A DNA stretch of 64,000 nt from Zetaproteobacteria bacterium CG_4_9_14_3_um_filter_49_83. GTDB lineage: Bacteria; Pseudomonadota; Zetaproteobacteria; Mariprofundales; Mariprofundaceae. A model generated the notes under the pieces. It saw only the letters and a list, made by a program, of their open reading frames with translations. It made no database searches and was not told the DNA's origin. Of the stretch, positions 18,389 to 27,389 are shown one piece after another. A program made the translations under genes and the position numbers. Every line of letters begins with the position of its first letter. The first letter of the stretch is position 1. Where the stretch lies: the NCBI GenBank assembly GCA_002791545.1, contig PFXG01000068.1, positions 1 through 64,000 on the forward strand, in the 5' to 3' direction.

Positions 18389-19060
18389 ATGCGTAATATG
18401 AACAAAATCCATCGTCACCTATGCCTTGCAGGCTTGCTAAGTCTGCTGAATACATCCACTGGCCTGGCCGATGAAACACTGATGGTGGGTGACTTTGCGC
18501 ATGGCAATCTGTCGGCATGGGAGGCCAACAGTTTCGTCGGCACATCTGTCTACAAACCGTATGAACATGCTCTGGACGCTGTATCAAACGCATCGGCTTC
18601 CGGTCTGCTGCGCAAAATCCGCGTCGACCTGAACAAAACGCCGATCCTCAACTGGTCATGGATGGTTTCCCGAAGTTCACTGCTGGACAAACCCGAACAT
18701 GATGAACGAAGCAAGCATGGCGATGATTATCCGGTGCGTATTTATATCATCATCGATGGTGGCTGGGCATTCTGGAAAACGCATGCTTTGAATTATGTCT
18801 GGTCAGCCAATCAGCCAAGCGGAACACATTGGCAGAATGCCTTTACTTCGAACGCCATCATGCTGGCAGTTGATTCGGGCCAAACTGCCATCGGCAGCTG
18901 GCAGCAGCACAAACGGAACATCCGACAGGATCTGCAACAATATCTGGCTATCGATACCGATTACATCGATGCCATAGCCATCATGAGTGATACCGACAAC
19001 ACCGGCGGCAACACCCATGCGGCTTACGGCAATATTTTTTTTCACCTCGCAATAGCATAA
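18389..19060 (+). CDS. DUF3047-family exported protein
   Basis: A roughly 220-residue protein with an N-terminal signal peptide (LCLAGLLSLLNTSTGLA) and a body matching the DUF3047 pattern. It has paired Trp-rich strands (ILNWSWMVSR), DDYPVRIYIIID, LNYVWSANQPSG and a C-terminal AIAIMSDTDNTGG. The function of the family is unknown; the fold is probably a beta-sandwich in the periplasm. Start choice is uncertain: ATGs at 18389 and 18398 and a GTG at 18350 are in frame and none has a good ribosome-binding site. It follows the cyclase closely and may share its transcript. Confidence 0.75.
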   Translation: MRNMNKIHRHLCLAGLLSLLNTSTGLADETLMVGDFAHGNLSAWEANSFVGTSVYKPYEHALDAVSNASASGLLRKIRVDLNKTPILNWSWMVSRSSLLDKPEHDERSKHGDDYPVRIYIIIDGGWAFWKTHALNYVWSANQPSGTHWQNAFTSNAIMLAVDSGQTAIGSWQQHKRNIRQDLQQYLAIDTDYIDAIAIMSDTDNTGGNTHAAYGNIFFHLAIA

Positions 19061-19097
19061 CTTGCTTCAACTCGGGCTTACCGGCAGGTTTGCAAAC

Positions 19098-20942
19098 ATG
19101 GAATTATTCGCCAGCCCGACAGCCGTTTTTATTATTGCCGTATTGGTTGCAGTGTCATCACATCTGCTAGCCGAACGCATCAGCATGCCGCCTATCGTAT
19201 TGTGGTTGATTGGCGGCATTATACTGGGGCCTTACGCCTTACACATATTACATGCGGAACTGATCGAGCCGGCGCTGCACACGCTGATTGAACTGGCACT
19301 GGCCATCATTCTGTTTGAAGGGGGCTTAAACCTTAATCTGAAAGCGCTCAGAGCTCATGGTATGATCGTCACCCGCCTGCTCATTCTGGGACCGTTCGTC
19401 ACCATGCTGGTTGGCGGCATCAGCGCTCATGCACTGACCGACCTGAACTGGCCAACGGCATTGTTGTTTGGAGCTATCGTCTCGGTAGGCGGGCCAACGG
19501 TTATTATTCCGATTGTCAGGCAAGTGCGACTTGATCGTGAAATCAAACATATCCTGACCAGTGAAGCGATGCTGGTTGATGCTATCGGTGCCATTCTGGC
19601 AATTGTTATGCTGCAACTGGTACTCACGCCGAATATCGGCACGCTGGATACCCTGCGATCCATTGTAGAAAAGCTGGGGGTTGGTACAGCGGTCGGCTTC
19701 GCCGGTGGCTGGCTGTTATCCAGAGCACTGCTGAAGAATATTTCCAACAGCTCGGAGATGCGCACCGTTTTCACACTGGCATGCGTGTGGGGCATTTTCC
19801 TGCTGGCGGATATGATCACGGAACAAGCCGGACTGATGGCTGTGCTGGTTGCCGGTGCCATCACTCAGCGCATGGAATTACCGGATATCCAGCGCCTGCG
19901 CAATTTCAAAGCCAGCTTGTCTATTTTGCTGATTTCTGTGCTGTTTGTGCTGCTCGCTTCACAACTCGATCTGGCTCTGCTGAACCGTTATTTATGGCAG
20001 GGTATTGTAATTTTCATTCTGCTGGCGCTGATTGCCCGGCCGTGGGCGACCTGGCTCTCATGTATGCGAACCAAACTGAATCATAACCAGATTATCTTTC
20101 TGTCGGCGATGGCACCGCGAGGCGTGGTTGCTGCTGCCATCACATCGTTATTTGCACTGGTGTTAAGCTCATCCGGCCATCCGGGTGCTGACATTCTGGT
20201 CGCACTGGTTTACATCATCATTATTCTCTCTGTGCTGACTTATGGCTTTATTGCCGCCCCGCTATCACGCCACCTCAAAGTCGATGCGGGCAGTGACCGC
20301 ACCGTGCTGATTATCGGTGGAGGACAAATGGGTGCTGAAATCGGACGCTCACTGTGTGGTGACCGTGAAGTTCGTTTTCTGGACATGAATGGTGAAGTGG
20401 TTTCACATCTGCACCGGGCAGGCTTCAGAGCCGTGCGCGGCAATGCTCTGGATCCGTTGTACATGGAAATGATTCACGCCGAAGAAGTCAGTGCCGTGCT
20501 GGTGATGACCGGCTCCTCTGACCACAATTTGCTGATTGCATCGCTGGCCAAGGATCAATTTCATATTCCGGAAGTGTTTGTCGCCTTGCAGGAAGGCGAT
20601 GAAGAAAAACATGCCAATATGATTCACCGCCTGCAAGCCAGACGCCTGTTTGGCAAGCCTTATACCGCAACTTACTGGGCCGATCAGGCATCACGCAAAC
20701 GTCTGGTCTATGATGTACAAAAAATAACCCCGGAATCCGGCCTGATTGGCAGCAAACTCAAAGACGCCAGAATCCCCCATGGTGTACAACCGCTGTGTAT
20801 CACCCGCGCTGATAAAACATTGATTCCACACGATGATTCCATCTTGCAGGATGGTGATGAAATAACGGTATTACTACGTCCCGAACGCGTACAGGCGCAA
20901 TCGGTGATCATTCCCCCCCCCGCATCCGGCAAGCCTGCCTGA
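19098..20942 (+). CDS. CPA1-type Na+/H+ antiporter with C-terminal TrkA domain
   Basis: A 614-residue inner-membrane cation/proton exchanger. It has about 12 membrane spans with family motifs ALAIILFEGGLNLNL, GAIVSVGGPTVIIPI and LSAMAPRGVVAAAITSLF. It ends in a cytoplasmic RCK/TrkA_N nucleotide-binding domain (VLIIGGGQMGAEIGRSL) and a TrkA_C segment. These probably gate transport in response to NAD(H) or another nucleotide. I start at the ATG at 19098, which has CAGG ten bases upstream; the TTG at 19062 gives an unusual leader. Near the C-terminus a run of nine C (20913-20921) encodes three prolines, so slippage there would change only the last few residues. Confidence 0.9.
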   Translation: MELFASPTAVFIIAVLVAVSSHLLAERISMPPIVLWLIGGIILGPYALHILHAELIEPALHTLIELALAIILFEGGLNLNLKALRAHGMIVTRLLILGPFVTMLVGGISAHALTDLNWPTALLFGAIVSVGGPTVIIPIVRQVRLDREIKHILTSEAMLVDAIGAILAIVMLQLVLTPNIGTLDTLRSIVEKLGVGTAVGFAGGWLLSRALLKNISNSSEMRTVFTLACVWGIFLLADMITEQAGLMAVLVAGAITQRMELPDIQRLRNFKASLSILLISVLFVLLASQLDLALLNRYLWQGIVIFILLALIARPWATWLSCMRTKLNHNQIIFLSAMAPRGVVAAAITSLFALVLSSSGHPGADILVALVYIIIILSVLTYGFIAAPLSRHLKVDAGSDRTVLIIGGGQMGAEIGRSLCGDREVRFLDMNGEVVSHLHRAGFRAVRGNALDPLYMEMIHAEEVSAVLVMTGSSDHNLLIASLAKDQFHIPEVFVALQEGDEEKHANMIHRLQARRLFGKPYTATYWADQASRKRLVYDVQKITPESGLIGSKLKDARIPHGVQPLCITRADKTLIPHDDSILQDGDEITVLLRPERVQAQSVIIPPPASGKPA

Positions 20943-20968
20943 CACGCCACCGCAAACGGCATAACGAC

Positions 20969-21856
20969 ATGAGCGTGCTGCGTACCCGATTCGCCCCCAG
21001 CCCGACCGGTTTATTGCATGTAGGCAACGCTTTCTCAGCGATTATCTGTCAGCAATGGGCTGAGCAACAGCAGGCTGAACTGTACCTGCGCATTGAAGAT
21101 ATCGACCATACCCGTTGTAAGCCACACTTCAGTGATCAACTGCTTGAAGACCTGCAATGGTTGGGCTTGCAATGGCATGGAGAAGTTCAATACCAAAGCA
21201 TGCGCAGCGCGCTCTACGATGCCGCTCTGCAGCAGTTGTATGAAAATAAGCTGATTTATCCCTGCTTTTGCACCCGTAAATCAATCCTGCAAGATATCGA
21301 GCGCATAGGACTGGCCCCCCACGCTGATGAACACAATACCCCCTACCCCGGCACATGCAGGGAGCTGGCACCTGACTACGCCCGAGTGCGCATGCAACAG
21401 CAATCTTTCGCCTGGCGTCTGCATATCCACCATGCATCCATGCAAGTGGATGCAGCTCTGTCATGGCTGGATGAACACGGCATGGCGACGCCGGTCAATC
21501 TTCACCAGATGCAAGACATCGTCATTGGTCGAAAGGATATTGCTTACAGCTATCATCTGGCCGTGGTTGTGGATGATGCCGATCAGGGCATCACGCACGT
21601 TATCCGTGGTGAGGATCTGCGCAGCAGCACACCCGTTCACCGCCTGCTACAAGCCTTATTACAACTGCCATCACCGATCTACATCCACCACAAACTGCTG
21701 CATGATCCATCCGGACAACGACTGGCCAAACGCAATCAGTCAACAACCCTGCAAAGCCTCCGCCAGTCGGGCATCGAGCCGGAATACCTGCGTCAACACC
21801 TGCGTGAACAGGCCCGCCAAAGCCATGCGCTCTGGCATGGCGATTTCGGCACTTAA
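20969..21856 (+). CDS. gluQ: Glutamyl-Q tRNA(Asp) synthetase
   Basis: A truncated GluRS paralogue lacking the anticodon-binding domain. It glutamylates the queuosine of tRNA-Asp. The HIGH-like signature reads APSPTGLLHVGNAFSA and the KMSKS-like loop RLAKRNQSTT. The GluQ-specific zinc site is visible as CFCTRK with YPGTCR further on. The 295-residue length matches the family. It follows the antiporter by 26 bases and may be co-transcribed with it. Confidence 0.93.
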   Translation: MSVLRTRFAPSPTGLLHVGNAFSAIICQQWAEQQQAELYLRIEDIDHTRCKPHFSDQLLEDLQWLGLQWHGEVQYQSMRSALYDAALQQLYENKLIYPCFCTRKSILQDIERIGLAPHADEHNTPYPGTCRELAPDYARVRMQQQSFAWRLHIHHASMQVDAALSWLDEHGMATPVNLHQMQDIVIGRKDIAYSYHLAVVVDDADQGITHVIRGEDLRSSTPVHRLLQALLQLPSPIYIHHKLLHDPSGQRLAKRNQSTTLQSLRQSGIEPEYLRQHLREQARQSHALWHGDFGT

Positions 21857-22031
21857 ACCGGATAAAATGCCTCGCCAAAGACTTACAAATCAGTTTAACA
21901 CTCTTTTTTCAATCTTATGCTTTGATGAGCAATCTCGGTTACAATGACCTTGCCAGACAAATATATAACCTTCGTTATTCTCCGCTTCACCAGACATTCC
22001 CTAGAGTCATTTTGATCACTAGTATGCAGCC

Positions 22032-22943
22032 ATGATCTCCCCTCATCCAGACATAGAGAGCAATGTAAAACACATGCTTCAGCGTATCAGTATGTTGCGT
22101 GGATGGTCATTGAAAACACTTCAGGCTTATCAGACCGATTTACTGCATGCGCAACAATTCTTTAAGCAGCATGGCTCCGATGTCTATCAGGCGACGACGG
22201 ATGAGGTATCGGCATATATCGCATCCCTGATCCGGAACAACTTCAAAAACACCTCTATTCAACGCAAACGCAGTGGCTTAACCACCTGGTTTGGTCATTT
22301 ACAGGATCAGGGTATGCGTCAGGACAACCCGGTGCGCGGCTTACCGAAGATGCGGCCACAACGACGACTGCCCAGGGAATTGAATGAGAGCGATGTCGAG
22401 CGTTTACTGGATGCGCCCGACACAAAATCGCCAGTTGGCCTGAGAGATCGCACCATGCTCGAACTGATGTATGCGACCGGCTTGCGCGTATCGGAGCTGG
22501 TGCATCTGCAACTGGCGCATATTGACCGGCAGAGCGGCATCATCAGAGTGATCGGTAAAGGTGACAAAGAACGTCTGGTACCCTTTGGTGATGAATCGGA
22601 CCACTGGCTCACTCAATGGCTGAAAAAGCGGCCGCATACATTGAATCCGTTCGTCTTTCCGGGACGTGGCAGAGTAGCAATGAGCCGCCAGAACTTCTGG
22701 AAACGCATCAAAAAATATGCCGCCAGCGAAAATATTCAGCCCATGCCATCACCCCATACCCTACGCCATGCTTTTGCCACGCATCTGCTAAACCACGGCG
22801 CCAGTCTGCGCAGTGTTCAAATGCTGCTTGGTCATGCTAATATAACCACGACAGAAATTTATACCCATGTCAGTCGTGCACGTTTGCATCAGCAAATTGA
22901 ACTAGCACATCCATTGGGGCGAGGAGGGCAAGATAAAGCATGA
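22032..22943 (+). CDS. xerD: Site-specific tyrosine recombinase XerD
   Basis: A 303-residue tyrosine recombinase that, with XerC, resolves chromosome dimers at dif. The SAM-like N-terminal domain (LRGWSLKTLQAYQTDL) is followed by the catalytic domain with the R-H-R-H-Y set: Arg in ATGLRVSELVHL, His and Arg in PHTLRHAFATHLL, His in LLGHANITTTE and Tyr in IYTHVSRARLHQ. The C-terminal RARLHQQIELAHPL is XerD-like. XerC is encoded separately at 35671-36561. The stop overlaps the start of the cNMP-binding gene by four bases. Confidence 0.93.
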   Translation: MISPHPDIESNVKHMLQRISMLRGWSLKTLQAYQTDLLHAQQFFKQHGSDVYQATTDEVSAYIASLIRNNFKNTSIQRKRSGLTTWFGHLQDQGMRQDNPVRGLPKMRPQRRLPRELNESDVERLLDAPDTKSPVGLRDRTMLELMYATGLRVSELVHLQLAHIDRQSGIIRVIGKGDKERLVPFGDESDHWLTQWLKKRPHTLNPFVFPGRGRVAMSRQNFWKRIKKYAASENIQPMPSPHTLRHAFATHLLNHGASLRSVQMLLGHANITTTEIYTHVSRARLHQQIELAHPLGRGGQDKA

Positions 22944-24097
22944 GAAGCCTGTATCAATTGCTCCGGGAAGCCAGTCAGGCATCTGCCGATGAAGACTTTA
23001 ATACAGCCGCTGCTATCTATCAGGACATTCTCGATTGTGATGGCATGAATGGCGATATAGATATCCAGCTACGTCTGGCCGGATGCCATGAGCGTGCTGG
23101 CAAAATCAATGATGCCTGTTCGATGTATCAGGAAATCATCCGGAAATATGAAAATATGAACGATAATCAGGCTGCCACATCACTAAAAGAGCTGGTCAGT
23201 CAACTGCAACGTTCCGAGCGGCCGATGTTTGTACGCCCGACATACCGGATTTCAGAAGCGGCTCTCATCGATGAGCTTATCAGCATGGGGGAAATGATTC
23301 ATCTCAAACCCAAGGAAATCCTGTGCAATGCAGGTGATCCGCCGCATACCCTGTGGTTACTGCGCAGGGGAAAATTGCGCTTTAAAATGAAAGGCTATGA
23401 AGATGAGCCGGACATTGCCTATACCGATGAGGGCGGTGTGATGCTGGTCGGTGAAATTGGTGTTTTCACGCAGCAACAACGCAGTGCTACGGTCTGGTCA
23501 GAACAACATGCGGATTTATCCGCCATTCCAATTTCAGCAATTCGCCAGCGTCAGAAAACTGACCTGAATTTTAACGCCGCCATGGAACGTCTGATACTTG
23601 AGCGTTGGGCTGAACCAATTATTACGCGACATGCTCTTTTTGATCGAATCAATGATATTTACCGGAAACAAATCGCCCGTTCTTTTGAACCGGTTGAATT
23701 CAAATCCGGACACTGCCTTGTCGATCTCGGTGGTATACATGATGCCTGTTATTTAGTGCAAACCGGATGCTTGTTTTTCCTCGACACCCGGCTGGAAGAC
23801 ACTGAAACAAAAGCCAAACTACTGGCCTATGCCTTGCCCGGCGACGTGATTCATTCTGGCGGGCTGCTGCGTGAATTTAACAGTCCTAATCGCATCATGG
23901 CTGGCACCAACGTTCGTTTATTGCGTCTGTCCCGCGTGGCGTTTGAACCCTTCACCCTGCAACGACCATGGCTGATTCAGGCGCTGATACGGCAATCCCG
24001 CCGCCCCTCGCATCAGCAAGTTTTGCGCCCCGATGATGATTACCTGTGGACAACCAATCGCCATATTCAATTACGCAAGGCAAGCAAAAAGAAGTAA
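22940..24097 (+). CDS. TPR protein with two cyclic-nucleotide-binding-like domains
   Basis: A 385-residue cytoplasmic protein. The first 95 residues form TPR-like helices (DFNTAAAIYQDILDC; INDACSMYQEIIRKY). Two cNMP-binding-like domains follow (about residues 110-225 and 240-365; LKPKEILCNAGDPPHTLWLL, then FKSGHCLVDLGGIHDACYLV). There is no DNA-binding domain or enzyme module, so it is an effector or adaptor, possibly a receiver for the cAMP made by the cyclase at 16039-18330. Whether the phosphate-binding cassettes are intact enough to bind cAMP is unsure. It is coupled to xerD by a four-base overlap (ATGA). Confidence 0.75.
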   Translation: MRSLYQLLREASQASADEDFNTAAAIYQDILDCDGMNGDIDIQLRLAGCHERAGKINDACSMYQEIIRKYENMNDNQAATSLKELVSQLQRSERPMFVRPTYRISEAALIDELISMGEMIHLKPKEILCNAGDPPHTLWLLRRGKLRFKMKGYEDEPDIAYTDEGGVMLVGEIGVFTQQQRSATVWSEQHADLSAIPISAIRQRQKTDLNFNAAMERLILERWAEPIITRHALFDRINDIYRKQIARSFEPVEFKSGHCLVDLGGIHDACYLVQTGCLFFLDTRLEDTETKAKLLAYALPGDVIHSGGLLREFNSPNRIMAGTNVRLLRLSRVAFEPFTLQRPWLIQALIRQSRRPSHQQVLRPDDDYLWTTNRHIQLRKASKKK

Positions 24098-24183
24098 CGA
24101 TCACTTTTTGACTCCAATCCGCCTGCGACTTTCGCTGGTTCTGCTGTTAAAGTTGCCGAACCAACACCCTGGAGGGCAGAACA

Positions 24184-25347
24184 ATGTCTAATCAATCAAA
24201 AACCACTTGTTATTCTCCCGGCCTGGCTGGTATTCCCGTTACCAAATCAAAAATATCCTTCGTCGACGGGCAAGCCGGGCATCTTGAATACTGTGGTATT
24301 GATATTGAAAAATTAGCTGAGCATTCCTCATTTGAAGAAACAAGTTATTTACTGCTTTATGGCAAACTGCCAACGGCTCAGGAATTGAGTTCATTTGATC
24401 AGAAATTACGCCATCACCGCCGCATCAAATTCCGCATCCGTGATATCATGAAATGCTTTCCCGAATCAGCCCACCCGATGGATTCGCTGCAAACCACCAT
24501 TGCTGCACTGGGTATGTTTTACCCCCTACCCGCCGGTCTGGGAAGCTCGCTCAACGACGTGCAGATCGAAGAAGTATGCCTGCGCTTAATCGCTAAAATG
24601 CCAACGCTGGTAGCAGCCCATGCGCGTATGCGTAAGGGTGATGACCCGATTCCACCGCGTGATGATTTATCTCATTCAGCAAACTTTTTATACATGCTCT
24701 CCGGTCTGGAACCCAGTGCCATCATGGAGCGGATCATGGATGTGGCGCTGATCGTACATGCTGAGCATACGGTCAATGCCAGCACATTCTCGACACTGGT
24801 CACGGCATCAACCATGGCTGATCCGTATACCTGCATCAGTGCTGCCATCGGATCATTGTCCGGCCCGCTGCATGGCGGCGCCAATGAAGATGTTCTGGTC
24901 ATGCTTGATGAAATCGGAAGTGTTGAAAATGTTGAGTTGAATTTAAGTCAGCGTCTTGAGCGCAAAGAGAAAATTTCGGGGCTTGGGCATCGTATCTACA
25001 AAACCAAAGATCCGCGCGCCACGCTATTACAATCATTATACACACGTCTGACAGATGAACTGGGACAAGATCCCACCTACGAGATTGCCAGTCGTATTGA
25101 GCAACTTTCGCACAGCACACTGGGCGCTAAAGGCATTTGTCCGAATGTCGATTTCTATTCCGGCATTGTGTATCGCAAACTGGGCATCCCAACAGACTTA
25201 TTTACGCCGATCTTCGCCATTGCCCGCGTTTCAGGCTGGCTGGCTCACTGGAAAGAACAACTCGATGATGTACGCATTTATCGTCCGAACCAGATTTATG
25301 AAGGGCTGCACAATCAGCCCTACGTACCGCTGGAAGAGCGGCAATAG
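24184..25347 (+). CDS. gltA: Citrate synthase
   Basis: It condenses oxaloacetate and acetyl-CoA at the entry to the TCA cycle. The catalytic residues are visible: His in HAEHTVNASTFS, His in GLGHRIYKTKDPRA and Asp in CPNVDFYSGIVY. The 387-residue length matches the shorter citrate/methylcitrate synthase type. A methylcitrate synthase role cannot be excluded, but no prp genes accompany it. The ATG is preceded by CTGGAGGG with good spacing. The 3' end overlaps the convergent VanZ-like gene by 28 bases. Confidence 0.93.
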   Translation: MSNQSKTTCYSPGLAGIPVTKSKISFVDGQAGHLEYCGIDIEKLAEHSSFEETSYLLLYGKLPTAQELSSFDQKLRHHRRIKFRIRDIMKCFPESAHPMDSLQTTIAALGMFYPLPAGLGSSLNDVQIEEVCLRLIAKMPTLVAAHARMRKGDDPIPPRDDLSHSANFLYMLSGLEPSAIMERIMDVALIVHAEHTVNASTFSTLVTASTMADPYTCISAAIGSLSGPLHGGANEDVLVMLDEIGSVENVELNLSQRLERKEKISGLGHRIYKTKDPRATLLQSLYTRLTDELGQDPTYEIASRIEQLSHSTLGAKGICPNVDFYSGIVYRKLGIPTDLFTPIFAIARVSGWLAHWKEQLDDVRIYRPNQIYEGLHNQPYVPLEERQ

Positions 25348-25742
25348 CCAAAACTCAAACCCTGCATCACACTGACAGCCAGCAAGGCTCCGATTGTGTC
25401 GGCCAGCCAGTCTGCCACATCGCTGTCTCGCCCCGGCACAAATGACTGATGCCACTCGTCACTGATGCCGTAGAGACTGCAAACGCACACGCTTAAAATC
25501 ATGTGTAATACTGCAGGGCACGAGCTATGCTGAAACATCCGCCAGGCGAATATACCCATCACAGCATATGCGCCGGCATGAATCAGCTTATCGGCATGCG
25601 GAAACATCGGTGGCAAGGGTAAGGCGGACTGACTGGACAGAAAAAAGATAAGTCCGCACCAGGCGATCAAAAAAAGTACATCCACAGCAACTGGTGCCGG
25701 AAATGTAAGCCTGCGACTGCGCGCAACGATATATGCTAACAT
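25320..25742 (-). CDS. VanZ-like membrane protein
   Basis: A 140-residue inner-membrane protein with about four spans and the VanZ-like signatures HADKLIHAGAYAVMGIFAW and SDEWHQSFVPGRDSDVADW. Its cellular role outside teicoplanin resistance is not established. It starts at an ATG overlapping the stop of the BASS transporter gene by seven bases, so the two are coupled; the longer frame from 25805 lies inside that gene. Its own stop lies inside the 3' end of the convergent citrate synthase gene. Confidence 0.8.
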   Translation of the reverse strand: MLAYIVARSRRLTFPAPVAVDVLFLIAWCGLIFFLSSQSALPLPPMFPHADKLIHAGAYAVMGIFAWRMFQHSSCPAVLHMILSVCVCSLYGISDEWHQSFVPGRDSDVADWLADTIGALLAVSVMQGLSFGYCRSSSGT

Positions 25743-26671
25743 GCTGAAACGGACTCCTCTTGCAACTTCTTCCAGCGACTTAAACCTGCCGCCGTCAGAA
25801 TACACCAGACAGCAAACAGAGCTCCGGGTAGCGCTGATTCCGGCTCAAAGTGCTTCAGGGCAAGCACGACACCCAACCCCGCATTTTGCATGCCGATCTC
25901 TACCGCGAGGGTAATCTGATAACGCCTGTCGAAGTTACATAGTCCGGCGATAAACCATCCCGCCAAATATCCACCTGCATTGAGTGCCACAACAAGCGCA
26001 AATACTACCCACGGCGTTTCTGCGATGCGCTGCTGATTGTCGGCAACGGCGTAACTGCAAATAATGATGATGGCCAAAGCCGCCAGATCCGGCGCCAGAT
26101 GCTCATAATGTTGCTGATATTGAGGAAAGCGATAGTGAATCAACATACCTGCGATCAGCGGCAAAACCACACTCAGCAGAATCGTTTGCATCATCGGCCA
26201 GAAGGGTATTTCCATAAACACACCCCCAAGCCATTCGACCAGAACGGGGGTCAACAGCGGTGAGAGGCTTGTCGCCAGCATGGTCATGGCAATCGAAAAA
26301 GCAACGGCTCCCCCCAGCAGATATGCAATCACATTCGATGCCATGGCACCCGGCGCGCATCCGACAATGATAAAGCCAAGCGCCACAGCCGATGAGGCTC
26401 CTTGCCAGACTGAGATCATTGCCGCCGCAAAGCCAAGCGCCGGCATCACCGTGAACTGAGTAACAACCCCGATCAGAATCGTTGCTGGTCTTGATAAGGC
26501 TGCTTTTGCCTCTTCCGGCTTCATCACCAGCCCCAGCGCAAACATGGTTGCCGCAAAGAACCAGAGAAAACAGTGCTTAAAAATAAGAAATGCCGGCGGA
26601 TACAGATATGCCATGCACGCACATACCAGCGTTAATATAGCCAGATTTCGGGATAAAAATTGCCAATACAT
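25736..26671 (-). CDS. Bile acid:sodium symporter (BASS) family transporter
   Basis: An inner-membrane protein with about ten spans and the family signature GFIIVGCAPGAMASNVIAYL, plus EIGMQNAGLGVVLALKHF in the second half. Bacterial members import organic anions such as pyruvate, pantoate or sulfonates with Na+; the substrate here is unknown. I start at 26671 (MYWQFLSRNL) because family members begin just before the first span. An in-frame ATG at 26710 is also possible, and neither has a clear ribosome-binding site. It is divergent from the HAD gene and coupled to the VanZ-like gene. Confidence 0.85.
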   Translation of the reverse strand: MYWQFLSRNLAILTLVCACMAYLYPPAFLIFKHCFLWFFAATMFALGLVMKPEEAKAALSRPATILIGVVTQFTVMPALGFAAAMISVWQGASSAVALGFIIVGCAPGAMASNVIAYLLGGAVAFSIAMTMLATSLSPLLTPVLVEWLGGVFMEIPFWPMMQTILLSVVLPLIAGMLIHYRFPQYQQHYEHLAPDLAALAIIIICSYAVADNQQRIAETPWVVFALVVALNAGGYLAGWFIAGLCNFDRRYQITLAVEIGMQNAGLGVVLALKHFEPESALPGALFAVWCILTAAGLSRWKKLQEESVSAC

Positions 26672-26759
26672 TGGGGCATGCTGCATACAAAGCTGGTGAG
26701 TGCAAATCATCGATAATCATCGTCATGGCTGTTTTTAGTGGATCATCTAGGGTGCATCC

Positions 26760-27389
26760 ATGTTTGATTCCTATTCTCTGGCGGTGATTGACCTCGACAA
26801 CACGCTGTATGCTGCGAACAACGGTGTTTTTGCCAGAATGGATAAGCGCATGACAGGCTTCATCGCCGAACATGTGGGCATAAGCGAAGATGCGGCCAAT
26901 ACTTTGCGTATGAACTACTGGCGAGAATACGGCACCACCTTACGCGGCCTGATGTTGCACCACGGCATTGAGCCCGAAGCATTTCTGATTTATGTACACG
27001 ACATTGATGCACACGAAATCCTCACCCGTGACCCGGAACTTGATCGGGCTCTGAGCAGCATGCATTGCCGTAAAGTGATTCATACCAATGGCACGCGCGA
27101 ACATGCTGAATGCATTCTGCAAACACTGGGTATCCGACATCATTTTTCGGCCATTTATGATATTCGCTTTAATGATTATCTACCCAAACCCTGCGCTACG
27201 ACACTGGGTCATCTGATAGCGCAGGAAGGTATTCTGGCGGAGCACACCATCGTGATTGATGATATGGCGGAAAACCTTGTTGCCGCGCAAAGCATCGGCG
27301 CTGGCACCTGCCTGATTTCCGAGAACGGGGCTGCGCCGTTTACCTGGGATTTTCAGGCTCCCTCACTGCCTGATCTGATCCGGCTCTAA
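26760..27389 (+). CDS. HAD-family pyrimidine 5'-nucleotidase-like hydrolase
   Basis: A 209-residue haloacid-dehalogenase phosphatase. Motif I is AVIDLDNTLY (nucleophile Asp and acid Asp), motif II is VIHTNGT, the Lys lies in DYLPKPCATTLGHL and motif III is IVIDDMAENLVAA. The overall pattern matches the SDT1/YjjG-like pyrimidine 5'-nucleotidases, which dephosphorylate UMP/CMP or analogues. The gene is single, diverges from the BASS transporter and overlaps the 3' end of the HD-GYP gene by four bases in convergent orientation. Confidence 0.88.
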   Translation: MFDSYSLAVIDLDNTLYAANNGVFARMDKRMTGFIAEHVGISEDAANTLRMNYWREYGTTLRGLMLHHGIEPEAFLIYVHDIDAHEILTRDPELDRALSSMHCRKVIHTNGTREHAECILQTLGIRHHFSAIYDIRFNDYLPKPCATTLGHLIAQEGILAEHTIVIDDMAENLVAAQSIGAGTCLISENGAAPFTWDFQAPSLPDLIRL

